From assembly GCA_045597945.1 (NCBI GenBank), contig JAZLLD010000058.1:1-64000 (forward strand): a stretch of 64,000 nucleotides of DNA. Reading direction: 5' to 3'. The notes under the pieces are model-generated. The model saw only the letters and a list, made by a program, of their open reading frames with translations. It made no database searches and was not told the DNA's origin. Position numbers and translations under genes: made by a program. Source of the stretch: Colimorpha sp045597945. Its GTDB lineage: Bacteria > Bacteroidota > Bacteroidia > Bacteroidales > P3. Every line of letters starts with the position of its first letter. Positions within the stretch are counted from its first letter, which is position 1. Shown here piece by piece: positions 51,755 through 61,054 of the stretch.

Positions 51755-51797
51755 TAACATTACGCCGATAGCGCAACACGCTGTGTTGCTGATGTTA
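51755..51797. promoter_or_regulatory. Hairpin between divergent barrel and nadE promoters
   Basis: TAACAT..ATGTTA outside and GCAACAC..GTGTTGC inside form a stem just upstream of the barrel promoter. It could be a binding site for a dimeric regulator. No family assigned. Confidence 0.45.
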
Positions 51798-51858
51798 TAG
51801 GGTATTTTCACGAAGCATGGACAAGATGCAAAAATGGGGGTTGTTTATAAAAAAAATC

Positions 51859-51887
51859 TTGTGTGTCGGCTTTTTTTAGTACATTTG
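51859..51887 (+). promoter_or_regulatory. Promoter of nadE
   Basis: TTG at 51859-51861 and TACATTTG at 51880-51887, 18 bp apart, about 93 bp before the ATG at 51981. Confidence 0.6.
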
Positions 51888-51980
51888 CATTTCCAACATT
51901 TAAGCGCTTTTCGCCTAAGTGGCTGAGAAAGTTGCCAATGGGATGTTTGGGTTTAATAATAATGATTAATATTTAAGAAA

Positions 51981-53537
51981 ATGAATATACATATTGTACA
52001 GCACGACATTGTTACCAACAATCCGGAAGAAAACATGAAGTGGGTTCTTGAAGAACTTGACAAGCCTGAAAGCCGCGAGGCTCTGCTGACGGTGTTCCCG
52101 GCCTGCACCCTGTGCGGCTCGCCGCTCTTTGGCTCGGTGGCCTACACCGACATCCAGAAGAGGGCGCAGATGTGCCTGCAGGAGCTGATCCAGAAGTCGG
52201 AGTACCGCGCATTCCTCATCGGCATGCCTTTGCAGATTCAGGACAAGGGTTTGTGCAATGCCATCGTGTTTGTGCAGAACTGCGCCATCCGCGGCATTAT
52301 CACAAAGAAATATCTTGCCCCCGATGAGCAGAAATATTTTGTGCGCGGCGAGGGTGTGCAGGTGATACAGTACCAGGAGCAGTCGATAGCCATCGGCTTC
52401 TATGAGGACTTGAAGGAGCTCTCCAAGTCGCACATCGACCAGCCCGACAAGGGGGTGTGCTGCGGCTGCAATGGGTTTGACTACAACAAGCCCTACCGCA
52501 TCCGCTACCGTATGCACAAGATTGTGGAGAATCTGAACGCATCGCTGGTGTTTGTGAACCGCATCGGCGGCGAGGGCAGCTTCCTGTTTGCCGGCGGCAG
52601 CATGGCGCTGAACGCCGCAGGGCAGGTGCTGTGCCAGTTCCCCTATTTCGAGGAACACCGCCAGAGCGTCGACCTGCAGCTGATGGAGGAGTGCCAGGAT
52701 GAGAAGCCTGAGGCCGTGGAGCTGGTATACAAGGCTTTGATTATGGGCATTCGCGACTATTTCCGCAAGAATGGCGTGCAGCGCGCGGTGATCGGCCTCT
52801 CGGGCGGCATGGACAGCGCCATGGTGTGCGCACTGGCAGCGCAGGCACTCGGTCCGGAGAATGTGCATGGTATTCTGATGCCCTCACAGTATTCTACCGA
52901 CCACTCGGTGAAGGATGCCGAAGACTTGGCCTTGAACCTGGGTGTGAAATACGACATCGTGCCCATCAAGCCCCTCTTCAACCAACTGCGCGAGACCATG
53001 AAGCCGGTGTTTGGCGACAGGGCCGAGGATGTGACCGAGGAGAATATGCAAGCACGCCTGCGTGGCACCATCGTGATGGCCTACGCCAATAAGTTCGGCG
53101 CACTGATGCTGAACACTTCCAACAAGTCGGAGGCCGCCATGGGCTACGGCACCCTTTATGGCGACTGCAACGGCGGTATCTCGGTTATCGGCGACCTCTA
53201 CAAGACCGAGGTCTACCAGCTGGCCGAGTATATCAACCGCGACCAGGAGATTATTCCCGTGAACACCATTCAGAAACCCCCATCGGCCGAGCTGCGCCCC
53301 GGCCAGAAAGACAGCGACTCGCTGCCCGAGTACGAGGTGCTGGACGCCATCCTGAACCTGCATCTGGAAGAGCAGCTCTGCTACGATGAGATTGTGGAAG
53401 AGGGCTACGACCCCGAGGTGGTGGCCTTTGTGCTGCGCCGCGTGAAGCAGAACGAATGGAAGCGCATGCAGTGCCCCCCGCAGCTGAAAGTGTCGCCCAT
53501 GTCGTTCAACCTGGACCGCAAAGTGCCCATCAGCTAA
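51981..53537 (+). CDS. nadE: NAD+ synthase with degenerate glutaminase domain
   Basis: 518 residues. The N-terminal nitrilase-like domain (1-240) keeps its shape, for example FVNRIGGEGSFLFAGGSMALN, but two catalytic residues are lost: the Glu of FPELxLxG is Ala (FPACTLCG, residue 41) and the Cys of the ICED motif is Tyr (GFYEDL, residue 141). The Lys (109 or 110) remains. The synthetase domain is intact, with P-loop LSGGMDSAM (274-279) and NTSNKSEAAMGYGTLYGD. It amidates deamido-NAD with ATP; free ammonia is the likely nitrogen source. Its own promoter lies upstream, and the DUF5714 gene follows by 12 bp. Confidence 0.92.
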   Translation: MNIHIVQHDIVTNNPEENMKWVLEELDKPESREALLTVFPACTLCGSPLFGSVAYTDIQKRAQMCLQELIQKSEYRAFLIGMPLQIQDKGLCNAIVFVQNCAIRGIITKKYLAPDEQKYFVRGEGVQVIQYQEQSIAIGFYEDLKELSKSHIDQPDKGVCCGCNGFDYNKPYRIRYRMHKIVENLNASLVFVNRIGGEGSFLFAGGSMALNAAGQVLCQFPYFEEHRQSVDLQLMEECQDEKPEAVELVYKALIMGIRDYFRKNGVQRAVIGLSGGMDSAMVCALAAQALGPENVHGILMPSQYSTDHSVKDAEDLALNLGVKYDIVPIKPLFNQLRETMKPVFGDRAEDVTEENMQARLRGTIVMAYANKFGALMLNTSNKSEAAMGYGTLYGDCNGGISVIGDLYKTEVYQLAEYINRDQEIIPVNTIQKPPSAELRPGQKDSDSLPEYEVLDAILNLHLEEQLCYDEIVEEGYDPEVVAFVLRRVKQNEWKRMQCPPQLKVSPMSFNLDRKVPIS

Positions 53538-53549
53538 TCGCATTGACCT

Positions 53550-54239
53550 ATGAAGAAATTGCTGCTTATTGCTTTGGTGGCCATAACCTGCATGGTGTCG
53601 TGCAAGACTGCCGCCGTGGAAGAGACTCAGCCTTGCGCCGTATGCGGACAAGCAGTGGCCAACGCTTCTGACACTTATTGCCAGGCCTGCCAGCAATGGC
53701 ATGTAGACGACGTGATAAGCATCTGCTTGGCAGAAAAGTCGAAAGACCCCATTGCGGTGCTGGAGCACCTGATGTCGCAGGAATTCTGCCCCATGCACGG
53801 CCCACTGCACCATGTGCTGGTTGGAGCGTCGCTACTCACGGCCTACCACAACGCCGGTGGCCAGGTGGATTTGGAGTCCGCCCTCCCCACCCTCATTCGC
53901 CGGGGTATGGACATTCCGGGCGGCGCTTGCGGCCGTTGGGGAGCTTGTGGCGCATCGCTGAGCGCAGGCATATTCATGTCTATCATCACCGACAACTCGC
54001 CCTTTGCCACCGAGTCGTGGCACCTTTCAAATCTGCTCACAGCCAAGGCATTGGAGCAGGTGGCCAACAATGGTGGCCCGCGCTGCTGCAAACGCGACTC
54101 GTACCTCTCCATCCTCACCACTGTTGATTTCGTGAAAGAGCATCTGGGCGTGGAAATGGAGAAACCCGTGGTCAGATGCACACGCTCGCAAATCAACGAG
54201 CAATGCATAGGTCAGAAATGCCCTTTCTCAGGAAAGTAG
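53550..54239 (+). CDS. DUF5714 family Cys-rich lipoprotein
   Basis: 229 residues. Lipobox TCMVSC (Cys18), then CAVCGQA and CQACQQWHVDD. The DUF5714 signature follows: FCPMHGPLHHVLVGA, GGACGRWGACGASLSAGIFMS and GGPRCCKRDSYLS, then CIGQKCPFSG at the end. The Cys/His pattern suggests a metal centre or redox pair. In other lineages DUF5714 sits near methyl-transfer or radical-SAM genes; here it follows nadE by 12 bp, so the pair may be co-transcribed. Function unknown. Confidence 0.82.
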   Translation: MKKLLLIALVAITCMVSCKTAAVEETQPCAVCGQAVANASDTYCQACQQWHVDDVISICLAEKSKDPIAVLEHLMSQEFCPMHGPLHHVLVGASLLTAYHNAGGQVDLESALPTLIRRGMDIPGGACGRWGACGASLSAGIFMSIITDNSPFATESWHLSNLLTAKALEQVANNGGPRCCKRDSYLSILTTVDFVKEHLGVEMEKPVVRCTRSQINEQCIGQKCPFSGK

Positions 54240-54281
54240 GTTGATGGAGTTTCGAGCGTAGTTGATGGCTTCCGCCCCACT

Positions 54282-54309
54282 CATAATTCACAATTCATAA
54301 TTCATAATT
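54282..54309. repeat. Heptamer array before the helicase gene
   Basis: CATAATT, CACAATT, CATAATT and CATAATT in 7-bp steps, the inverse of the GTGAATT array at 10771. Confidence 0.75.
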
Positions 54310-54323
54310 GAAAGAATTCGCCT

Positions 54324-56813
54324 ATGAACCGTAACCCGCAGATTGACCTGGCTGAGCGCTATGTGACCGAAACCGGGGTGTCTATCTTCCTTACCGGAAA
54401 GGCCGGCACCGGAAAGACCACCTTCCTCCACCATATCGTGGAACGATGCAGCAAACGCAGCGTGGTGGTCGCCCCCACAGGTGTGGCCGCGGTGAATGCC
54501 GGCGGCGTTACGATTCACAGCTTCTTCCAGCTGCCATTCTGCCCCTATCTGCCGGATGTGCCGGAACTGGTGACAGAATACCAACTGCCCGAGAGCAAGA
54601 AGCAGCTGCGGAAATCAAAGGTGGACATCATCCGCACGCTGGACCTGCTGATTATAGACGAGATAAGTATGGTGCGAGCCGACTTGCTGGATGCCATCGA
54701 TGCCGTACTGTGCCGCTACCGCCGCAGCAGCAAACCCTTTGGCGGCGTGCAGTTGCTGATGATTGGCGATGTGCAGCAGCTGGCCCCCGTAGTCACCGAG
54801 GACGAGCGCCCCTACATGGAGCGAGTCTACCCCTCGCCATTCTTCTTCCACAGCAAGGCCCTGCGGCGGCTCAGCTATCTCACCATCCAGCTGACCACCA
54901 TCTACCGCCAGCAAGACCCCACCTTTGTGAATCTGCTGAACAACATCCGCGACAACGTGTTTGACGAGGCCACCCTCGCCGCCCTCAACGCCCGGGTGGT
55001 TCCGCCGAATCAACAAATCAACAAACCAACACCCCAGGCACAAGACCCCATCCTCCTCACCACCCATAACTTTCAGGCCGACCGCGTCAACAAGCAACGC
55101 CTGGAAGCACTGACCACCGAGCCATTCACCCTCACCGCAATCGTCGACGGCAACTTCCCCGAGTCGTCGGCACCCACCGACATCAATCTCACCCTCAAGC
55201 CGGGGGCGCAAGTGATGTTTGTGAAAAACGACTCTAGCGGCGGCCACCGATACTACAACGGCAAAATCGGCACCGTGGACGCACTGGTGCAAGGCGAGGA
55301 CGGAACGGAGGTAAAAGTGATTGATGAAGAAGGCGACACCATATTCGTGAACCGAGAGCGCTGGGAGAACATCAAATACGAGATAGACCCTGCCGACAAC
55401 CAAATCAAACAGATTGTCGACGGCACCTTCGACCAATATCCCCTACGCACCGCCTGGGCCATCACCATCCACAAGGCCCAAGGTCTCACCTTCGACCGCG
55501 TCCAGGTGGATGCTGCCGCGGCCTTTGCCTATGGCCAGGTGTATGTGGCCCTCAGCCGCTGCCGCAGCCTAGAGGGGCTCACGCTCTTGTCGCCCATCAC
55601 CGCCAAGAACTCCTTCGGCAGCAGCGACATAGAGAATTTCAACGCCACCCTCACCGCCCCCGAAGTGGCGGCACAAAACTTGAATACCTATCGCAACGAA
55701 TACTACTACGAAAAGCTCTTTGAACTCTTCGGTTTCAGCTCCTTACAGCACGATGTGGAGCGAATAGAACGCCTCTTTGCCAACAATCTGCGCCACACCT
55801 ACCCCCTACAGACCTCCACCCTCACCCAGCTTGTCGGCACCGAGGTGGCCGGACTTGAAGATGTGGCCGAGCGGTTCCGCCGCCAACTGGTGGGCATCAG
55901 TCAGCAACCCGACTCCGAGACACTGCTGGCAGAGCGTGTGGCCAAGGCCACAGCCTATTTCCTAGAACAGCTGAAGATTATCGACGACAAGGTGCGCCCC
56001 CTGCTGGACATACCCATCGACAGCAAGGATACCAAGGCCCACATGAAAGACCTTGCCGAGGCCTATCTCACCTCCTTCGGCCTGAAGTCGGCCCTGCTGG
56101 CGCTAGTCAAGGCCAAAGGCTTCACCATTGAGAGCTACCAAAAGGCCAAAGTCGACTTCACCCTGCAGAAGACCAAGAAGCAGAAAGACCCCCTGGCCGC
56201 CTTCAGCGGTGTGCGCTATCCCCGCCTGGGCCTCAGCCTCAGCCAGTGGCGGCGCAGTGTGGCCGAAGAACGCGGCATCCCCGTGTATGTCATCCTCCAG
56301 CAGAAAGCCCTCCTGGCCGTTGCCGACACCCTGCCCCGCTCCAAAGCCGAGCTGCAGAAGATTCCCGGCATCGGCAAGACCAAGGCCGCACAGTTCGGAC
56401 AAGAAATCCTACAGGTAATCAACGATTTCGTCAACGACAACCCCGACCTCTTCCCCCAGGGTGCCAGCCTGGATGTCTTTGAATCCCTGGCCCAAGAATC
56501 AGAACCCGACAAGCCCAAAGAGCCCATCTGGCAGCGTGCCGCCGCCCTATTCGCCGAGGGCAAAAGCATCGACGAGATTGCCGAGCAGCTCATGCGGGCC
56601 AAGAGCACCGTGGAGGGCTATATCTTCAATGCCGTGGACCAAGGGGTGATGACTCCCGAACTGGTCCTCGATGCAGAGGGGCAGGATGAGATTATGACTT
56701 ATCTGCTTGAAAATAGAGCACTCACTTCGCTCAAGTCAGTCTATGACCATTTCGATGGCCGCTATTCCTATCTGCAGATTCGTGTGGCAAAAATGCTGAG
56801 TATGGATTTATGA
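54324..56813 (+). CDS. Pif1-like superfamily 1 helicase with HRDC and HTH_40 domains
   Basis: 829 residues. Walker A LTGKAGTGKTTFLHHI, VVVAPTGVAAVNAGGVTIHSFF, Walker B LLIIDEISMVRADLLDAI, and AWAITIHKAQGLTFDRV with QVYVALSRCRSLEGL (motifs V/VI) make the helicase core (1-450). An HRDC domain follows at about 625-710 (LSQWRRSVAEERGIPVYVIL) and an HTH_40-like domain at the C-terminus (SIDEIAEQLMRAKSTVEGYI). Likely a DNA helicase in repair or replication. Codons for NQQINKPT (55008-55031) are an 8-bp repeat related to that at 4811. Confidence 0.93.
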   Translation: MNRNPQIDLAERYVTETGVSIFLTGKAGTGKTTFLHHIVERCSKRSVVVAPTGVAAVNAGGVTIHSFFQLPFCPYLPDVPELVTEYQLPESKKQLRKSKVDIIRTLDLLIIDEISMVRADLLDAIDAVLCRYRRSSKPFGGVQLLMIGDVQQLAPVVTEDERPYMERVYPSPFFFHSKALRRLSYLTIQLTTIYRQQDPTFVNLLNNIRDNVFDEATLAALNARVVPPNQQINKPTPQAQDPILLTTHNFQADRVNKQRLEALTTEPFTLTAIVDGNFPESSAPTDINLTLKPGAQVMFVKNDSSGGHRYYNGKIGTVDALVQGEDGTEVKVIDEEGDTIFVNRERWENIKYEIDPADNQIKQIVDGTFDQYPLRTAWAITIHKAQGLTFDRVQVDAAAAFAYGQVYVALSRCRSLEGLTLLSPITAKNSFGSSDIENFNATLTAPEVAAQNLNTYRNEYYYEKLFELFGFSSLQHDVERIERLFANNLRHTYPLQTSTLTQLVGTEVAGLEDVAERFRRQLVGISQQPDSETLLAERVAKATAYFLEQLKIIDDKVRPLLDIPIDSKDTKAHMKDLAEAYLTSFGLKSALLALVKAKGFTIESYQKAKVDFTLQKTKKQKDPLAAFSGVRYPRLGLSLSQWRRSVAEERGIPVYVILQQKALLAVADTLPRSKAELQKIPGIGKTKAAQFGQEILQVINDFVNDNPDLFPQGASLDVFESLAQESEPDKPKEPIWQRAAALFAEGKSIDEIAEQLMRAKSTVEGYIFNAVDQGVMTPELVLDAEGQDEIMTYLLENRALTSLKSVYDHFDGRYSYLQIRVAKMLSMDL

Positions 56814-56834
56814 TTGTCAGACAAATTACCATAA

Positions 56835-58436
56835 ATGATAAAAAAATATTTCGCCTTTATACTCCTGATTCCCATAGCCCTACTCCAATTAGGCTGCCGT
56901 GGCGGTGATGCCGAAACGCAGAAACCGGCACCCGGATTTGTGTATCTCAACAGCCAGGGCCATTTCGAGTTAGATGGCCAGGAATGGTTCCCGCTAATGA
57001 TTAATTACAAAGTTGGATGGGTGAGAGAGGGTGATTCTGTGTGCGTCGTACCAGCCGATTATTACGAGAACTTCAGCCTACAACGTGGTCCACAAACCTG
57101 GTCGGATTCTTATCGGCTTGCCAACCACCTGCGGCTGATGGCAGAGGAGATAGGTGCCAATGCGGTGCGCATCTGCATGAATACAGTCGTGCCTTCGGCT
57201 CAGGGATATTATTTCGAGACTGGTGGCGAGCGGGCCTATCTGATAGCCGACAGCAGTGCCATCTTTCGTGCCATCGACCGGATGTTACAGCCACTGCAAG
57301 AATTGAATATGAAGGCCATGCTGCTAATCAAGCAGCCCGTCGATGCCGAATTGACCCAATTTGTTGCGGCTCTGCTGCGTCACGAGGCCGGCAACAGTGC
57401 CATCTGGGCATGGGATTTCATGAACGAGCCGCTCTATTTCGACTCTGTGCCTTACCGCCCCAAGAAAGAGGCCTTTGCCATGGTGGATGCGTGGCGCAAA
57501 ATGGTGCGCGAATATGCTTCCTCCCATTTATTTACCATCGGTTTTGCCGAGCCTTTGGAAGTCTTTTCGTGGGATCCGTCGATGATGCCGGTCGACTTTG
57601 TTCAGATCCACACCTACCACCCGCTGCGGGTAGGTAGCGAGATGTACTGGTACGGCCGTTATTGCCAAAAACCGTGGATGGTAGGGGAGACCTCCTTGCC
57701 CGCCGACAATGACTCAGTGCCATACGAGTGGCAGCAGATTTTCATGCGTGAAAGTTTCCAATGCGCAGTGGATAATGGCGCTATAGGCTACGGATGGTGG
57801 GAGTTTCAAGATTGTGGATGGGATATGGCCATCGAAGCACGCTACAGCGGCTTGCTGCACAGCGATGGCAGTTGGCATGGCATGGAGAACACCGGCCCCA
57901 AGCCAGCCTTGGCAGATTTCGCCACCTTGAAGAACTTCCAGCGACATCATCCTCAACGGCCTGTAAACTATCAGAATATGCTTGGCTATCGCAACATCAA
58001 ACTTTGCGGACGAGTGGTTGATGCCAAGTCCGGCCAACCTATTGAAGGTGCAGTGATTCGTGGATGGAACAACGACTGGTCAGTCGGGGTGAACACCTTC
58101 AGTATGGCTGATGGCAGTTTTACGCTTTACAGCAACGACTACTGCCAGCACATAGCTGTCTCGGCACCCGGCATGACATTGTCGCAGTTCGATTTAGACG
58201 ATGTCAGTTATGCCCCACGACTCTCAGCGGCGTCTTTGCCGAATCGCACCCTGGAGTACCAGCAGATTAGCCAGGTGCCATTCCTCGTCGACACCACCTC
58301 CATGCTTACCTTCCAGCCCGACCTTTTTGAGCATTGCCTCACCCATGCTGACCTCGGCGACGTGCCACTGCGCAAAGTGAGGCACAAGTTCTCTTTGCGT
58401 TGGTGGATTCGCCACCTCTTCAGTCACCAGCCGTGA
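56835..58436 (+). CDS. GH5-like glycoside hydrolase lipoprotein with a C-terminal beta domain
   Basis: 533 residues. Lipobox LLQLGC (Cys21). The TIM-barrel part (about 40-380) has the cellulase-type acid/base Glu198 in WAWDFMNEPLYF and the nucleophile Glu285 in PWMVGETSLPA, with HTYHP between. Residues about 392-470 (IKLCGRVVDAKSGQPIEGAVIRGW) match a carboxypeptidase-regulatory-like beta-sandwich. Probably a surface lipoprotein acting on beta-linked glycans; the exact family and substrate are uncertain. No PUL (SusC/D) genes are nearby. Confidence 0.82.
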   Translation: MIKKYFAFILLIPIALLQLGCRGGDAETQKPAPGFVYLNSQGHFELDGQEWFPLMINYKVGWVREGDSVCVVPADYYENFSLQRGPQTWSDSYRLANHLRLMAEEIGANAVRICMNTVVPSAQGYYFETGGERAYLIADSSAIFRAIDRMLQPLQELNMKAMLLIKQPVDAELTQFVAALLRHEAGNSAIWAWDFMNEPLYFDSVPYRPKKEAFAMVDAWRKMVREYASSHLFTIGFAEPLEVFSWDPSMMPVDFVQIHTYHPLRVGSEMYWYGRYCQKPWMVGETSLPADNDSVPYEWQQIFMRESFQCAVDNGAIGYGWWEFQDCGWDMAIEARYSGLLHSDGSWHGMENTGPKPALADFATLKNFQRHHPQRPVNYQNMLGYRNIKLCGRVVDAKSGQPIEGAVIRGWNNDWSVGVNTFSMADGSFTLYSNDYCQHIAVSAPGMTLSQFDLDDVSYAPRLSAASLPNRTLEYQQISQVPFLVDTTSMLTFQPDLFEHCLTHADLGDVPLRKVRHKFSLRWWIRHLFSHQP

Positions 58437-58570
58437 GACGAGATTTCCGAGGTGTTCACACTGTGGAATGTGCCTCCCCGGACTCCCCAATGGCAGAATC
58501 AAAATCCTTGTAGGATGCAACTTTTTTGTTAAAAAATCGTATAAATTATTAATAATACAAAAAAAAGTCG

Positions 58571-58578
58571 TAACTTTG
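58571..58578 (+). promoter_or_regulatory. -7 promoter element for the MFS gene
   Basis: TAACTTTG about 40 bp before the ATG at 58619; the -33 element is not clear. Confidence 0.6.
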
Positions 58579-58618
58579 CACTTTCATTTTAGAAAACAAT
58601 AATTAAAAATATAAAAAT

Positions 58619-60268
58619 ATGACAGAAACACTTAAAACACTCCGAGACAGTGCTGCTATGCGTTGGATTGCACTGCTTCTCTTGGCATTAGCCATGTTCT
58701 GCTCCTACATCTTTATGGACATCCTTTCGCCCATCAAAGACCTCATGATGTCTGAGCGCGGTTGGGATTCTACCGCATTCGGCACCATGCAGGGCGCTGA
58801 AACATTCCTCAATGTCTTCGTATTCTTCCTCATTTTCGCAGGTATCATCCTCGACAAAATGGGTGTCCGTTTCACCGCAGTCCTCTCTGGCGTGGTCATG
58901 CTGATCGGTGCTGGCATCGAGTACTATGCTATCTCCGAATCCTTCATCGGCAGCAGCCTTGAGAACTGGTTCAACACTCACCTCAACTACATCCCCGGCT
59001 TCGACGAACTCGGCGTATCTCCCTTCTACAAAGGCATGCCCGCTTCCGCCAAACTTGCCGCCATCGGCTTCATGTTCTTCGGTTGCGGTACCGAGATGGG
59101 TGGTATCACCGTCAGCCGTGGTATCGTCAAGTGGTTCAAAGGCCGTGAGACCGCTCTTGCCATGGGCTCCGAGATGGCTCTCGCCCGCCTCGGTGTTGCC
59201 ACCTGCATGATCTTCTCCCCCTTCTTCGCAAAACTCGGTGGCACCATCGATGTCACTCGTTCCGTTGCTTTTGGCGTCGTTCTGCTCTGCGTCGCCCTCA
59301 TCATGTTCGTTGTCTATTTCTTCATGGATAAGAAACTCGACGCCCAGACTGGCGAGGCTGAAGAAGCCGACGATCCTTTCAAAATCTCCGATATCGGCAA
59401 AATCCTCTCCTCCATGGGCTTCTGGCTGGTCGCTCTCCTCTGCGTCCTCTACTACAGCGCCATCTTCCCCTTCCAGAAATATGCTGTCAACATGCTCCAG
59501 TGCAACCTCACCCTCACCGAGGCCACCGAAGGTTTCTGGGCTTCCAGCTCCGTCACCATCGTTCAGTACTGCATCATGCTCCTCGTGGCTGTTGGCGCTT
59601 TCGCTAGCAACTTCTCCAAGAATAAAGGTGCAAAGATTGGTCTGATGGGCATGGCTGTCGTAGCGCTCATCGTCTACTGCTACATGGGCTACATGCGCGG
59701 CACCGCCGAGACCATCTTCGCCGTATTCCCCCTCCTGGCTGTGGCCATCACTCCTATCCTTGGCAACATGGTTGACCACAAAGGTAAGGCAGCATCCATG
59801 CTCATGATCGGCTCCCTGCTGCTCATCCTCTGCCACCTCACCTTCGCCTTCATCCTGCCCATGTTCAAGGGCAATGCCGTTGGCGGCGTTATCGTGGCTT
59901 ACGTCACCATCCTCGTCCTGGGTGCCAGCTTCTCTCTCGTTCCCGCAGCCCTGTGGCCCAGCGTTCCCAAGCTGGTCGACGAGAAAATCATCGGCTCCGC
60001 CTACGCCCTCATCTTCTGGATCCAGAACATCGGCCTCTGGCTCTTCCCCCTGCTCATCGGTAAGGTCCTGGACAACACCAACCCCGAGATTGTCGAAGCT
60101 GTCAACAACGGCACCATGACCGCCGCTGAGGCTTCCACCGCCTTCAACTACACCTGGCCCCTCGTCATGCTCGCCGCCCTGGGTGTTGCCGCCCTCATCA
60201 TCGGCCTCATCCTCAAGGTTGTCGACAAGAAGAAAGGTCTCGGCCTCGAAGAGCCCAACATCAAGTAA
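58619..60268 (+). CDS. Major facilitator superfamily transporter
   Basis: 549 residues with about 12 membrane helices plus extra loops. MFS signs: DKMGVRFTAVLSG after helix 2, SRGIVKWFKGRETALAMGSEMALARLG in the middle, VDHKGKAASMLMIG and LGASFSLVPAALWPSVPKLV. An inserted loop (about 105-145, LENWFNTHLNYIPGFDELG) is longer than usual. Similar proteins in Bacteroidota are annotated only as MFS. Substrate unknown. It has its own promoter and terminator. Confidence 0.9.
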   Translation: MTETLKTLRDSAAMRWIALLLLALAMFCSYIFMDILSPIKDLMMSERGWDSTAFGTMQGAETFLNVFVFFLIFAGIILDKMGVRFTAVLSGVVMLIGAGIEYYAISESFIGSSLENWFNTHLNYIPGFDELGVSPFYKGMPASAKLAAIGFMFFGCGTEMGGITVSRGIVKWFKGRETALAMGSEMALARLGVATCMIFSPFFAKLGGTIDVTRSVAFGVVLLCVALIMFVVYFFMDKKLDAQTGEAEEADDPFKISDIGKILSSMGFWLVALLCVLYYSAIFPFQKYAVNMLQCNLTLTEATEGFWASSSVTIVQYCIMLLVAVGAFASNFSKNKGAKIGLMGMAVVALIVYCYMGYMRGTAETIFAVFPLLAVAITPILGNMVDHKGKAASMLMIGSLLLILCHLTFAFILPMFKGNAVGGVIVAYVTILVLGASFSLVPAALWPSVPKLVDEKIIGSAYALIFWIQNIGLWLFPLLIGKVLDNTNPEIVEAVNNGTMTAAEASTAFNYTWPLVMLAALGVAALIIGLILKVVDKKKGLGLEEPNIK

Positions 60269-60293
60269 CCTTTTCTTAAAAAGATACTCCCAA

Positions 60294-60326
60294 AACGCAG
60301 CAGCCCGCCCGGCTGCTGCGTTTTTT
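60294..60326 (+). terminator. Intrinsic terminator after the MFS gene
   Basis: CGCAGCAGCC pairs with GGCTGCTGCG around a CGCC loop, followed by six T residues. Confidence 0.95.
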
Positions 60327-60644
60327 ATCCCCATCCCCAAAACGCTATCTATTTTTTGACTACAGAAAGCACGAAATATACGGAAATTTTTCTTGCTACA
60401 GATGATTGTCGCAGTGGTGAAAACGCGCAGAAATAGCCTTGCGTTGCAAGGCTGGAAGACACGAAAAAGCCGCACACAAGTTGAAGAGTTTAGCACGAAC
60501 AAAGCGAATGGACGAAGTTTACTGAATGCCGGGCCAGGGCTGGCCGAGAATAAGAGAATGGCTGGCGCACCTCGTCATCGTCAAAATCCTCTCATCCCAT
60601 GCCGCCTTTAGCGGCCAAGGTTCAAATTCCTGATAATTCTATAT

Positions 60645-60735
60645 GTAACCCCTAAAAATTAGATAATCTAAGTTTCGCAAGCGAAACTTATGTACTTTCA
60701 GTCCTTCTAGCCAAGCTTGCTTGGTTAGAAAAACA
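60645..60735 (+). repeat. R2 hairpin module, intact copy
   Basis: CCCCTAAAAATTAGATAATCT, then the hairpin AAGTTTCGCAAGCGAAACTT (60670-60689) and a second hairpin at 60707-60728 with arms CTAGCCAAGC and GCTTGGTTAG. Against the 51077 copy two base pairs change together (G-C to A-T at arm positions 3 and 7), so the pairing is kept. Confidence 0.8.
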
Positions 60736-60839
60736 AATTTTAGAGATTACCTTAAAATACTCGTTGGTGGAATTCAGCTTATAACCTCTAAAAGGATAAA
60801 AGTTAAAAGTTTTATTATCATGTATTCGTTGATATTTTG

Positions 60840-60965
60840 CAGGGTAAAAGGCGGCGTTGGCACGCCTTCGAAAAGGGTGAAAGATGACGGCAAAAATTTG
60901 CCGTGGCTGACGCGCCAGCCTCCTTTCACCCTCGTGGCGATTTATCGCCACCTCCTTTCATCCTA
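60840..60965. repeat. Cluster of nested hairpins
   Basis: GGCGGCG..CGCC, then GGGTGAAAG (about 60877) with CTTTCACCC (about 60924) enclosing GACGGCAA..TTGCCGT, then GTGGCGATTTATCGCCAC. Perfect short stems are packed in about 125 bp. May be a folded RNA or a repeat mosaic. Confidence 0.5.
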
Positions 60966-61054
60966 AATCCAAGCAACAAGCAGATGAGACCAAACAATCA
61001 ACAAACTTTTTATCTTTTATCCTTTGTGGGAAAATTAATTCATCCAACCGGTAA

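Noticed and set aside
58688..60502. 604-codon minus-strand frame opposite the MFS gene
   Set aside because: Asp/Glu/Gly/His-rich mirror of a membrane protein; shadow.
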